From Methanolobus sediminis (lineage in GTDB: Archaea; Halobacteriota; Methanosarcinia; Methanosarcinales; Methanosarcinaceae): DNA of 64,000 nucleotides. The stretch covers positions 2,542,001 to 2,606,000 of the forward strand of contig NZ_CP133592.1 of NCBI RefSeq assembly GCF_031312595.1, written 5' to 3'. Below the pieces are notes generated by a model that saw only the letters and a list, made by a program, of their open reading frames with translations, was not told the DNA's origin and searched no databases. Both the position numbers and the translations under genes were made by a program. Every line of letters begins with the position of its first letter. Position 1 is the stretch's first letter. Below, piece by piece: positions 18,721 to 26,594 of the stretch.

Positions 18721-19926
18721 TCACTTTCTGTCATCAAGCGGACAGGCACACATCTCGAACAATGCTTCTTCTCCAGTGTGTGATCCTCTTGCTATAAGGA
18801 TGTCTCCGGCTTTTACGACAGTTCTCTTGTTAGGTCTGTAGACCCATCTCTCCTCTCTCTTGATGGCCATTACATGTACGCCGGTTTCGGTTTCCAGTTT
18901 CAGCTGGCCGAATGTCTTCTCAATTATGGGTGAGCATTCCTGAACTACAAGTTTTGTAATGACCTCATCAGATTCCCTTACAGCAATTGTAATGATCGGG
19001 TGCAGGTCTATATCCCTGAGAACCGTATCTGCAATTGTGTATGCTGCATCGGAAATTGCTTCTGCGGAGTTTGCAAGCTGAAGCAGGCCACGGAGAATAT
19101 TTACATCAGGTACATGTTTTGCAGTTTCAAGTACCCAGTGCTGGAGTTCATGCTTCATGCTGTCCATTTCAGACTCAAGGGCTTTTACTTCGTGGGCAAT
19201 GTCCTCATTGTTGAAAAGCAGGGCAGAATAGGCCAGACCTACTGAAAGCTCTCCCATGTTCTTCATTTCAACAATGATATCAACCGCTCTTTCAAGGTCA
19301 ATCAGGAACCTCTCGTGTTCCATAGTCCTTGGTACGTATTTGCGGTTTGTCACAAGTTCAATAAAAAGCGGTACGCCCTCATCATGTCCTCTTGCAAAAA
19401 GAACATCATCCGGTCTTATACGGGTCGCATGGTTTGGATCGTATATCCACTCATCATTGCGGCGAATTGCGATGATCCACATTCCGGCCTCGGTATCAAG
19501 TTCAATATCTTCCAGATTCATACCTGCAAGTTTTGAATCTTCGCTCACTGTTGCTCTTGTGATGGTTTCCTCAGCTTCCCTCATTGCCAGTTTAAGCTCC
19601 ATTGGAATGCCAATATCTCTTAGAACTATCTGGGCAATGTCGCCTGCTGAATTGGCAATGTTTTCAGATGCACGTGCAACCTGAAGCACACCTGACATCT
19701 CCTCTGCTTCCTCAACTCTTCTTGTGCTGAGCATGGCAGCTATCTTCATATGATAGTCAAGTGTATCCATCTTTTCTTCGAGGCGCATAACCTCCTCCGC
19801 AATATCCTCATCATCATAGACCATGGCTGAGTATGCCAGATCCACCATGAGTTCGGATGTATCCTTCATCTCTATCAGGAGGTCCTTGAGATTACGTGGA
19901 ATATACCTAATTTCCTTGGGACTCAT
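18721..19926 (-). CDS. Twin PhoU-TrkA_C (RCK_C) protein, likely regulator of the adjacent MgtE-like transporter
   Basis: Soluble 401-residue protein made of two similar halves (about 1-195 and 196-401). Each half has a PhoU-like helical bundle (DTSELMVDLAYSAMVYDDED; MGELSVGLAYSALLFNNEDI) followed by a TrkA C-terminal (RCK_C) beta domain (GMWIIAIRRNDEWIYDPN; GVHVMAIKREERWVYRPN) that ends in an ARG-x-H motif. TrkA_C domains in other transporters bind small ligands such as c-di-AMP and gate transport. It is the last gene of a three-gene minus-strand unit with two membrane proteins of the MgtE/SLC41 type, 56 bases downstream of them. A gating role is inferred from this context. Confidence 0.8.
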   Translation of the reverse strand: MSPKEIRYIPRNLKDLLIEMKDTSELMVDLAYSAMVYDDEDIAEEVMRLEEKMDTLDYHMKIAAMLSTRRVEEAEEMSGVLQVARASENIANSAGDIAQIVLRDIGIPMELKLAMREAEETITRATVSEDSKLAGMNLEDIELDTEAGMWIIAIRRNDEWIYDPNHATRIRPDDVLFARGHDEGVPLFIELVTNRKYVPRTMEHERFLIDLERAVDIIVEMKNMGELSVGLAYSALLFNNEDIAHEVKALESEMDSMKHELQHWVLETAKHVPDVNILRGLLQLANSAEAISDAAYTIADTVLRDIDLHPIITIAVRESDEVITKLVVQECSPIIEKTFGQLKLETETGVHVMAIKREERWVYRPNKRTVVKAGDILIARGSHTGEEALFEMCACPLDDRK

Positions 19927-19982
19927 AAGTTTCTACCGTTCATTATATTCTTACTTTTTATTGGTTTTTATCTTTTTTGTAT

Positions 19983-20540
19983 TTATATCAGGTTCAGGAT
20001 GTGCATAGCCATGAAAATACCGCTGACTCCTATCAGATCACCAAGTGTGGCGATAAGTGGTATCACGGTATCATCAGGGTCAACTCCGAACCTATGAGAT
20101 GCGAATGCGATGGCTATTGTGGCCGAGAAAACAACCAGCAGTTCAAATGTGCCGGCTAAAAGGCAGAGTGTCAGAAGTGTCAGGAATGCGATTCTCATAT
20201 CAAATAACATTCCAGTTATCCATACTGTGATACTGACAAAAACGCATGCTGTCAGACCTACTATTAGAGCAGCGTAAACACTGTTCCTGACAACAGGGTT
20301 CCTGTGCAGGTGACTTCCAAGACCCATGTGGAAGGATGAGGAAAGTCTTGCTCCAAGCATACTGCCGGTGTCTCCTCCGATTTTGATAAGTGCCGGAATG
20401 AGCACCAGAATGATCGGCATTGATACGAGTTTGTCGATTTCGATGTTAAGTACCTGGCCTGAGAATATGCCTATGATGGATGTTACCAGAAGTATTGGGA
20501 ATCCTCTTCCAACTATGCCTTTGACTGTGTAGTAGGTCAT
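19983..20540 (-). CDS. MgtE/SLC41-type divalent cation transporter half protein 2
   Basis: Single MgtE integral-membrane domain of 185 residues with about five membrane helices. Conserved features are IGGDTGSMLGARLSSSFHMG (like the G-N-x-x-x-x-A-S-R-L-S motif of SLC41) and the metal-site stretch VDPDDTVIPLIATLGDLIG. It lacks the cytoplasmic N and CBS domains of bacterial MgtE. Its ATG overlaps the stop of the upstream half gene (ATGA), so the two are made together. They presumably form one two-domain transporter for Mg2+ or a similar ion, regulated by the PhoU-TrkA_C protein encoded next. Confidence 0.8.
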   Translation of the reverse strand: MTYYTVKGIVGRGFPILLVTSIIGIFSGQVLNIEIDKLVSMPIILVLIPALIKIGGDTGSMLGARLSSSFHMGLGSHLHRNPVVRNSVYAALIVGLTACVFVSITVWITGMLFDMRIAFLTLLTLCLLAGTFELLVVFSATIAIAFASHRFGVDPDDTVIPLIATLGDLIGVSGIFMAMHILNLI

Positions 20541-21160
20541 ATCATAAGCACCACCTTTGCCGCCAAGAAGATCATTATCATGGATACTATATCCCCGATG
20601 GTGGCGATTGCAGGTGTTACTACATTGTCAGGGTCAAATCCGAAACGGAACATTCCCAGAGCAAGCAACACTGCGACTACTGAAAGAAGAAGTCCTGAAG
20701 AAACTCCTGCCAGGACTGCGATAAGTGTAAGGGTAATTGCACCTGCACTTTGCATTCCAAGTGCAATAGTTATGAAATGGCCGGCAATTCCGAGGATCGC
20801 CGACATGATAGTACTTAGGAGAAGAGATCCTGCTACGTTGTTGATGAGTTCAGGATTGCGGTCTATTTTAGTAATAAGACCCATGTGTATGGCACTTCCA
20901 AGACGTGATCCAAGAGTACATGAGATATTACCTCTCATTCCAAGTACTGCCGGTGTTATTACTATCAGTCCTGGGATTAGTGAAAGTTCGTTGCTCATTC
21001 CTGAAAGAATGAGTCCTGAGATCACTCCGCCTATTGTCGCCATGAGTTCGAATGGCAACGCCTCACGCACTATGGAGCGGACACTTCCGTAATCTCCTAT
21101 GTATTCCTCGACGACCTCTATTTCGTATTCTTCGTCTTCATCACTTGTGTCGTAAGCCAT
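20537..21160 (-). CDS. MgtE/SLC41-type divalent cation transporter half protein 1
   Basis: First of two adjacent half-size transporters, 207 residues. After an acidic cytoplasmic N-terminus (DTSDEDEEYEIEVVEEY) comes one MgtE domain with GMRGNISCTLGSRLGSAIHM and FDPDNVVTPAIATIGDIVS; the latter holds the Asp expected at the metal pathway. In animal SLC41 and some archaeal proteins two such domains are fused in one chain; here they are separate genes overlapping by 4 bases. The acidic N-terminus may sense ions or contact the regulator. Exact cation is not determined by sequence. Confidence 0.8.
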   Translation of the reverse strand: MAYDTSDEDEEYEIEVVEEYIGDYGSVRSIVREALPFELMATIGGVISGLILSGMSNELSLIPGLIVITPAVLGMRGNISCTLGSRLGSAIHMGLITKIDRNPELINNVAGSLLLSTIMSAILGIAGHFITIALGMQSAGAITLTLIAVLAGVSSGLLLSVVAVLLALGMFRFGFDPDNVVTPAIATIGDIVSMIMIFLAAKVVLMI

Positions 21161-21290
21161 TATAGTGGCCTATTTTACTTTGTTATTATTTATACGTATC
21201 AGGCATCTATGAGCTTATTCTCATAGTTTCTTCTTCTTCTATGGATAAGAATAAAACCGATGTTCTCCTTTCCTGAATCGAGGAAACCCC

Positions 21291-21593
21291 ATGTTAAAAC
21301 ATATAGTTATGTGGAAATTGAAGGAAAACGCAGAAGGCAACAGCAAGGAAGAGAATGCAAAACTCATGAAGCAGAAGCTTGAGGCTCTTAAAGGTGTTGT
21401 ACCTGAGATCGGCTTTATTGAAGTTGGAATAAATGCTGTACCATCACCTGCTGCTTATGATGTAACCCTGTACTCTGAGTTTAAGGATGAGGCTGCTCTT
21501 AAGACATATCAGGCACACCCTGAACATGTGAAGGTTGCTGAGTTTGTCGGTAAGATCAACGATAACAGGGTTGTTGTTGATTATCTGGTGTAA
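21291..21593 (+). CDS. Dabb-family (stress-responsive alpha/beta barrel) protein
   Basis: A complete 100-residue Dabb domain: MLKHIVMWKLKENAEG at the start, central GFIEVGINAVPSPAAYDVTLYSEFKDEAAL, and YQAHPEHVKVAEFV near the end. These small ferredoxin-like dimers occur in plants, bacteria and archaea with mostly unknown chemistry. The ATG follows GAGG within a suitable distance. Stand-alone, with the flavin-binding protein gene downstream on the same strand. Confidence 0.8.
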   Translation: MLKHIVMWKLKENAEGNSKEENAKLMKQKLEALKGVVPEIGFIEVGINAVPSPAAYDVTLYSEFKDEAALKTYQAHPEHVKVAEFVGKINDNRVVVDYLV

Positions 21594-21682
21594 TTCTATT
21601 CAATATAATTCCGGAATAATCGTGATTTGATTTTAATAAATTTAAGATTTTGATAAATCTGAAACCATATGGTTTGATTGAA

Positions 21683-22177
21683 ATGAAAAGACCTGAGAAA
21701 CAGATAATGGATGAGGATATGTTCCAGACGATCCTCAGTGAATCTATTGTCTGCAGGATTGGCATGTGTCAGGATAATGTCCCGTACGTTGTGCCAATGA
21801 ATTTTGCATACCACGACAATGCTCTTTATCTGCATGCAGCTAGGGAAGGTAAGAAGCTTGATATGATGGCTGAGAATCCCTTTGTCTGTTTTGAGATGGA
21901 GTATAAGACCGAAGTCTCACCTGCTCCTACAAGCTGCGGCTGGAGTATGAAGTATTACAGCATAATCGGATGGGGAAATGCTTCCATGGTCACAGACCCT
22001 GAAGATAAAATAAAGGCTCTGAACCTGCTTATGGATAAGTATGCAGGAGAGACTAATGAGTCATATCCCGATCAAGTTCTCAATAAGGTTGCTATAATCA
22101 AGGTTGAGATTACTGAGATGACGGGCAAGTTCTCAGGTTATCCCAAACCATCCACTTGCGGCAGTGAAAATGACTGA
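21683..22177 (+). CDS. Pyridoxamine 5'-phosphate oxidase-like flavin-binding protein (NimA-like)
   Basis: Split-barrel FMN-binding fold of about 164 residues. The N-terminal part SIVCRIGMCQDNVPYVVPMN and the following LYLHAAREGKKLDMMAENPF match the NimA/PNPOx-like group, which includes nitroimidazole reductases and many uncharacterised archaeal proteins. The frame opens at TTG 21650, but ATG 21683 gives the typical N-terminus KRPEKQIMDEDMF. A late Cys-rich tail (KPSTCGSEND) has no obvious role. Substrate unknown. Confidence 0.8.
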   Translation: MKRPEKQIMDEDMFQTILSESIVCRIGMCQDNVPYVVPMNFAYHDNALYLHAAREGKKLDMMAENPFVCFEMEYKTEVSPAPTSCGWSMKYYSIIGWGNASMVTDPEDKIKALNLLMDKYAGETNESYPDQVLNKVAIIKVEITEMTGKFSGYPKPSTCGSEND

Positions 22178-22296
22178 GTTTGTCCTTTTGCTTTTAAAGG
22201 ACACTTCACAATCCTGGAAGATTTTCATAATTTTGTCGGATTTTTCGGTGATATACACAGTTTTGCCCGGATTTTCGTCTCATCCATCAAAAAAGG

Positions 22297-22303
22297 TTAT
22301 ATA
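22297..22303 (+). promoter_or_regulatory. TATA box upstream of tRNA-Val
   Basis: TTATATA preceded by an A/G-rich BRE-like AAAAAAGG. Transcription would begin near 22325, leaving a leader of almost 50 bases before the tRNA. A weaker TATA-like TTTATT lies near 22355. Confidence 0.5.
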
Positions 22304-22322
22304 CAACTAGTTACATTTAGGG

Positions 22323-22354
22323 GTTGCTCGAGGGCGAAAGCGCCACCGAACAAC
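22323..22354 (+). ncRNA. Structured leader upstream of tRNA-Val
   Basis: GTTGCTCG (22323-22330) pairs with CGAACAAC (22347-22354) with one mismatch. Inside, GGCG-AAAG-CGCC (22333-22344) makes a stable tip. The whole forms a stem-loop of about 32 bases beginning near the predicted transcription start, just ahead of the tRNA. It could be a tRNA 5' leader structure or a separate small RNA; that is not decidable from sequence. Confidence 0.4.
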
Positions 22355-22371
22355 TTTATTCGCAAAACAAT

Positions 22372-22448
22372 GGGCCCGTGGTCTAGCCGGTTATGACATC
22401 GCCTTTACACGGCGGGGGTCATGAGTTCGAATCTCATCGGGCCCACCA
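22372..22448 (+). tRNA. tRNA-Val (anticodon TAC)
   Basis: The cloverleaf can be drawn by eye: acceptor GGGCCCG pairs with CGGGCCC at 22438-22444; D arm GTC...GAC; anticodon stem TCGCC/GGCGG with loop TTTACAC and anticodon TAC; T arm ATGAG/CTCAT with loop TTCGAAT. The discriminator A is at 22445 and the CCA end is encoded at 22446-22448. No intron is present. Confidence 0.95.
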
Positions 22449-22506
22449 CACTTATCTATTTCTCTTAAATCTTCTTTTCGTAGAGTTAATACGCTTTTCT
22501 TCTTAT

Positions 22507-22594
22507 CATTGCGGTGCTGAGCAGAGCTTAGCACCTCGATCCGCACTCCAGAAGCGTCATCTGGGTTGCGAATGGCAGCAGGCCCACCACAATT
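22507..22594 (+). other. Paired hairpins and partial copy of the tRNA 3' end
   Basis: Downstream of the tRNA, TGCTGAGC and GCTTAGCA form a hairpin around AGA, and CCAGA and TCTGG form a second one. GGCCCACCACA at about 22584-22594 repeats the last bases of the tRNA and its flank. No open reading frame fits. It may be a remnant of an insertion at the tRNA or part of a small RNA. Confidence 0.3.
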
Positions 22595-22636
22595 CTTCTT
22601 TTCTAATGATATTGATTCTTGTAAGAGTGAGAGCTG

Positions 22637-23551
22637 TTATATTTTAAATTCCAATGAATTTACATCCCAATTTCCTCTTTTGGCACCGGCCTGATAGACA
22701 CTATCCATGAAATCCAATATTGCCTGTTTTGGGTCGGATGATCTTCTTACATCATTATACATCAAAAGGGCCATGCCACCTCCTTCTGGAGACCAGAATG
22801 CTTTTTCCGGGCTAAGCGGTTCATCGGTAAGCCCTTCTGGTTCAGGGTACACGGAAGCATAGAATGCCGGTTCTCTGACATTCTCATCTCCTGCCCAGAA
22901 ACCAAAGGCGATTAATTCATGTGAATAGGCTTCACGATTCACCATATTAGCTCCTTCCCACAAAGGGGCAGTTCTCCCTGAATAAAATATCAATGACAGA
23001 TCCTTATGATGCCAGAAATATTGGACCGGCGAACATTTTCCCCGAAATGTTCCTCTATAGGTCTGGAAGATCGAGCTTATCTGTACAAGAATACGCCAAT
23101 ATGTGTTCATATATTTCTCATCATATGAAGAATGTTGGTCATCCGTTTCGAATGGTTCTGTGCTGAAAGGCGTATCATAGGGAACTGCCCGGATCTTAAC
23201 AGTTATACCAAGTTCTGAAAGAGCTGAAAATACTTTATTATAGAATTGAGAGACAGAAAGCCCCATTAAAGGTATTATCCTCTCAGAATCTTTGCTTGTA
23301 TTGATGATCAGCACATGGTCAATAAGATCGAATTCTATTTCGAATATCATATCCTCATAGGGAATAGGGCCTGTGGTAATTCCTCTTGTTGACACGTATA
23401 ATGTAATATGCCACCAGTGATTCCTTTTAGGGTACAGTCCAAGCCTGATCTTCCCGATTATTTGGGAGAACAGGTGAAATGTGTTCATTGTATCTTCCCA
23501 TTCTTCAATAGGGAGAGCGGGAAACTGCTCTTCTTGATTTGCATTGCTCAT
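22637..23551 (-). CDS. DUF5996 family protein
   Basis: About 304 residues matching the DUF5996 family: the opening FPALPIEEWEDTMNTFHLFSQ and KRNHWWHITLYVSTRGITTG, the central PYDTPFSTEPFETDD, and later QYFWHHKDLSLIFYSGR and EAYSHELIAFGFWAGD. Function unknown; the family is sporadic in bacteria and rarer in archaea, so acquisition by transfer is possible. The chosen ATG 23551 follows GGGAG; the frame extends 15 bases upstream to a GTG. It is divergently arranged with the SnoaL-like gene. Confidence 0.75.
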   Translation of the reverse strand: MSNANQEEQFPALPIEEWEDTMNTFHLFSQIIGKIRLGLYPKRNHWWHITLYVSTRGITTGPIPYEDMIFEIEFDLIDHVLIINTSKDSERIIPLMGLSVSQFYNKVFSALSELGITVKIRAVPYDTPFSTEPFETDDQHSSYDEKYMNTYWRILVQISSIFQTYRGTFRGKCSPVQYFWHHKDLSLIFYSGRTAPLWEGANMVNREAYSHELIAFGFWAGDENVREPAFYASVYPEPEGLTDEPLSPEKAFWSPEGGGMALLMYNDVRRSSDPKQAILDFMDSVYQAGAKRGNWDVNSLEFKI

Positions 23552-23786
23552 TATTATTACTCCCACAGGGTTCGTTAAAGATAAATTCTCAATAGTCCCA
23601 ATGAAAGTATTAGAACAATGATATAAAAGTGATAGGACTAAAATAATATTTCAATTGTTCCAAATGGAATATATAGTAAAAATACCTAATTATTAGTGGG
23701 GAGCTTAATTATTTATTCTGCCGATGCAGGATTTTTGTTTTAACAGAGAGCTACTGAACTGTAAAGATTAACTAAGAGGGAGTAAA

Positions 23787-24221
23787 ATGACAGTTGAAGA
23801 TAATCTGGAATTGATGATAACACTGGACGATGCTTGGAATGCACAGGACTGGGAAACATTCAACAAACGCCATGCTGAAGACACAGCTGTTTACTGGCCA
23901 GGACAACCTGAGCCAACAAGGGGAAGGAAAGCACATAACGAAGAAGCCATAGAGTTCTACAAGACCTTTCCGGATAATCATGTTGAGAACAGACCGTATA
24001 AAACACTCTTTGGGCAAGGAGACTGGACATGTTCGGTTGCCATATTTTCCGGTACTATGAAAGGTCCCATGAAAGCCCCGGACGGAACTGAGATTCCACC
24101 TACAAACAAGAGCTTCAAAGTGGACTTTTGTACAGTTGCCCATTGGAAAGACGGGCAAATTGTCGAAGAGAAACTCTTTTATGACCTTATAAGCGTAATG
24201 AAACAAATTGGTCTGATGTAA
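23787..24221 (+). CDS. SnoaL-like (NTF2-fold) ester cyclase family protein
   Basis: A 144-residue single NTF2-like cone fold of the SnoaL/ester cyclase group: ITLDDAWNAQDWETFNKRHA, then YKTFPDNHVENRPYKTLFGQ, and HWKDGQIVEEKLFYDLISVM at the end. Members range from polyketide cyclases to proteins of unknown role, so the substrate is open. The ATG follows GGGAG at 7 bases. It probably forms a single-gene unit ending at paired inverted repeats shared with the convergent ABM gene. Confidence 0.8.
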   Translation: MTVEDNLELMITLDDAWNAQDWETFNKRHAEDTAVYWPGQPEPTRGRKAHNEEAIEFYKTFPDNHVENRPYKTLFGQGDWTCSVAIFSGTMKGPMKAPDGTEIPPTNKSFKVDFCTVAHWKDGQIVEEKLFYDLISVMKQIGLM

Positions 24222-24246
24222 GCTTTATTTTTAATCAAAATAGTAT

Positions 24247-24285
24247 GTTATCTGTGCTTCTGCAGGTTCAGAGATAACGAACCTG
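24247..24285. terminator. Two mutually exclusive stems between convergent genes
   Basis: GTTATCT (24247-24253) matches AGATAAC (24272-24278), and CAGGTTC (24263-24269) matches GAACCTG (24279-24285). Both 7-bp stems are perfect but interleaved, so they should exclude each other. The position between convergent ends suggests termination in both directions. Confidence 0.4.
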
Positions 24286-24299
24286 TAATAGCAACAGTT

Positions 24300-24590
24300 T
24301 CACTCAATTTTATTGTAAACATTGATCTCGGTTTCATTTTCACAGAGATCTGCCATCAAAGGAACTATCTTCTTGAAATGTTCAGAATTAAAGTGCTTTT
24401 CCAGACATTTATTATCTTCCCATTCCTCGATCATTGTCAGGATTAGTGGATTCTCTGAATCCTGATAAAGACCATATTCAATGCAGCCTTCTTCTTTCAA
24501 TGTCTCTTTGACCAATTCTTTGCTCAAATCGATATAGTCTTCTACCTTTTCAGGTTTAACATAATGTTTTGCAACTACTTTAATTGTCAT
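24300..24590 (-). CDS. ABM-domain quinol monooxygenase-like protein (YgiN family)
   Basis: A complete 96-residue antibiotic biosynthesis monooxygenase (ABM) domain: IKVVAKHYVKPEKVEDYIDL, then EEGCIEYGLYQDSENPLILT and EEWEDNKCLEKHFNSEHFKK, the usual E-x-W near the middle. These small dimeric ferredoxin-like proteins oxidise quinols or act in stress responses without a cofactor. The ATG follows GGATGA. The actual substrate in a methanogen is unknown. Confidence 0.85.
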   Translation of the reverse strand: MTIKVVAKHYVKPEKVEDYIDLSKELVKETLKEEGCIEYGLYQDSENPLILTMIEEWEDNKCLEKHFNSEHFKKIVPLMADLCENETEINVYNKIE

Positions 24591-24812
24591 GGAATCATCC
24601 TGGTACTAACAAGGTCCATTATTTTTGACCGTATGAATTGTTGTATATCTTCTCTATTGAACAAAGGATTAACGGACAAAAATCCTATAACTGTTGATGG
24701 AATTTTCCTGCATCATCTAGTTTAGACAATAAGTAAATTCGCCTGAAAGAAGTGATGTCTATAGGATACATATTTCTCAGAAATAGATAACAAGTGCTTT
24801 GACTTTAGTATA

Positions 24813-25673
24813 TCATACCTCGTAAATACTTGTTTTAGCTTCCATATATGAATTGATGGCTATGTCCATCGTTCCATCAATGTTGATTATCTCCATGTCA
24901 AAGATCTTTGCAAATTCGGAAGCATTTCGATGAAAATTGTTATCTTTGTGGTTTTGATTGTTGATCTTAAAAAGAAGGCTGTACATCGGACTGCTGAGAT
25001 ATTTACTGACGTTTTGATAAGATACAGTTGATATGTAATCAGTTTCATTCATGCTGGATAACCACATCGGAGTTGCATAGATGGCTCCTCTGCCGTTGCC
25101 AAGTAGCATCGTTTTCGTGTAAACTTCATTCCCTCCAAGTGCTACGCTAACACAGTCATCAACAATATTTCTTTCATTATCTTTCAGAAAATAAACCGGG
25201 CAATCAAGCCTCTGCAAATCGTTCTGTACTTTTTCAGAATTATAGCCACATTTTCCATAGAAAAGAAGGATTCCATCTGAGATTTTCGACATTTCTTTGG
25301 CATTCTGATATACTTCTGACTGCAAATTATCAATATCAGAATGTAGATCCTTTCTCAGAAGATTTACAACAACCGTTAAATCCTGTTGTTTCTTTCGATT
25401 AAACGTATAGCAAATTTGCCTGAAGACTGGAATCTTTGAAAATATCTTCATGAAATTATCAGGTGATCTTCTATTGCTTTCTGAAACGATAGAATATAAC
25501 CTGTCAGAAGAAAACGTAAAAGGCCTGAGACTCTCAGATTTGAGTTTTTGTACAAATCTGAAACTGTTTCTGTTCTCCACTACAAACAAATGTTTAATTT
25601 CACTGTCTCTTGAGAGAACATAAACTAATTCATCTTCAAGCATTTCGCAGGCAACTATACTTAAAACAGGCAT
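24813..25673 (-). CDS. DUF1638 family protein, paralogue 2
   Basis: About 286 residues. Shares with the gene upstream the opening MPVLSIVACEMLEDELVYVL, the motif SDGILLFYGKCGY, a later DNERNIVDDCVSVALGG and ATPMWLSSM, all typical of DUF1638. In methanogens this family is often found near corrinoid and methylamine-type methyltransferase genes, but its biochemistry is unknown to me. Here Gly-Lys-Cys-Gly-Tyr replaces the more common Gly-Leu-Cys-Gly-Asn, and an extra 40 residues sit in the N-terminal half, so it is the more diverged copy. It begins 8 bases after the first copy and is surely co-transcribed. Confidence 0.8.
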   Translation of the reverse strand: MPVLSIVACEMLEDELVYVLSRDSEIKHLFVVENRNSFRFVQKLKSESLRPFTFSSDRLYSIVSESNRRSPDNFMKIFSKIPVFRQICYTFNRKKQQDLTVVVNLLRKDLHSDIDNLQSEVYQNAKEMSKISDGILLFYGKCGYNSEKVQNDLQRLDCPVYFLKDNERNIVDDCVSVALGGNEVYTKTMLLGNGRGAIYATPMWLSSMNETDYISTVSYQNVSKYLSSPMYSLLFKINNQNHKDNNFHRNASEFAKIFDMEIINIDGTMDIAINSYMEAKTSIYEV

Positions 25674-25681
25674 GATTATTT

Positions 25682-26485
25682 CTACATGATTTTGCTTTTT
25701 ATCTCATCCTTTATTGAGAAGTAGCATTTCTCGAATATTTCCTGACTACCACTAACCTCAAAAGTACTGTATCCAAATAAATTGGCATAATCCTCAATCT
25801 TTGCATCAATATCTTTTACATATGTCAGGCCGGTATTGACCTTTGCAACCCTGGAATATCCTGCCATGTCGTTGACCATTTTTGCCATCTTGAGAGCTTT
25901 TTCAGGATCAGGGTTATATTTATCGATGCTTAGAAGTTCTCTCCATGAACTGGCATACATGGGTGTGAAGAAAAAAGCAGGTTCCTTACTGTGGGTTTTA
26001 AGCAGTTTCAGATAATTTGCTCCACCGCCGACTGTAGCTCCGATACAGTCATCCACAATTCTTTCATCATCCCGGAGTATTCGGACAATGCAACCATCTT
26101 TTTCAAAGCAGAAATCCTCCTCTACTTTACCCAGGACATTACCACAAAGACCATAGAAAAGAAGTATACCATCGGAGAAAGGAATCATTTCCTCAATTCT
26201 CTGGTAAACCTCGGATTTCAGCGTTTTTGGCACTGCATGAAGTCCAAGTTCCAATATGTTAACTACCACAATTGATTCATATTCATCCGTTTTCCTGAGA
26301 ATATCCTGTATATTTTCAAAAGGAACAATCTCGTGAAAGACCTGCTGCTCATTGAGTTTTTCTGTAAATTCAGAAATGTTATTGTTTTCTACGATTATGA
26401 TTTTGTCAAGTTCAGAATCATTGCTAAAAAGCCAGACAATTTCATCCTGCATTATCTTACATGAAATTATGCTCATAACGGGCAT
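25682..26485 (-). CDS. DUF1638 family protein, paralogue 1
   Basis: The more typical DUF1638 copy, 267 residues: MPVMSIISCKIMQDEIVWLF, then SDGILLFYGLCGNVLGKVEE, DDERIVDDCIGATVGGG and FFFTPMYASSWREL. The conserved Cys residues and acidic pair suggest a metal or cofactor site, but that is inference. The ATG is preceded by GGAGGAGAT. An operator-like inverted repeat containing a TATA-like core lies 75 bases upstream and is shared with the neighbouring tetR gene. This makes the pair a likely target of that regulator. Confidence 0.85.
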   Translation of the reverse strand: MPVMSIISCKIMQDEIVWLFSNDSELDKIIIVENNNISEFTEKLNEQQVFHEIVPFENIQDILRKTDEYESIVVVNILELGLHAVPKTLKSEVYQRIEEMIPFSDGILLFYGLCGNVLGKVEEDFCFEKDGCIVRILRDDERIVDDCIGATVGGGANYLKLLKTHSKEPAFFFTPMYASSWRELLSIDKYNPDPEKALKMAKMVNDMAGYSRVAKVNTGLTYVKDIDAKIEDYANLFGYSTFEVSGSQEIFEKCYFSIKDEIKSKIM

Positions 26486-26559
26486 TGCCGATCTCCTCCA
26501 ATTTTACGTATTTTTGTGTCATTTCTTTTGAGCAAATATAATATGAACAATGCATCTCT

Positions 26560-26577
26560 ACCTACATATAAGTAGGT
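26560..26577 (-). promoter_or_regulatory. Operator-like inverted repeat upstream of the DUF1638 pair
   Basis: Reads ACCTACTTATATGTAGGT on the minus strand: 6-bp arms with a 6-base spacer that is itself TATA-like. The same ACCTAC-N6-TAGGT pattern occurs upstream of tetR. It is a good candidate for TetR binding that occludes the TATA box. Confidence 0.6.
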
Positions 26578-26594
26578 TCGAGATGAATAAAAGA

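Noticed and set aside
22393-22647. Open frame across tRNA-Val and its flank
   Set aside because: It uses the tRNA sequence itself; the cloverleaf is unambiguous and the product has no domain-like composition.
23613-23660. GAACAAT and ATTGTTC inverted repeat between divergent DUF5996 and SnoaL genes
   Set aside because: Arms are 7 bases but 34 bases apart in AT-rich DNA; could be chance and no second copy was found.
24247-24285. Interleaved stems as an H-type pseudoknot
   Set aside because: The last loop would have zero bases to cross a 7-bp stem, which is not feasible; alternative stems are more likely.
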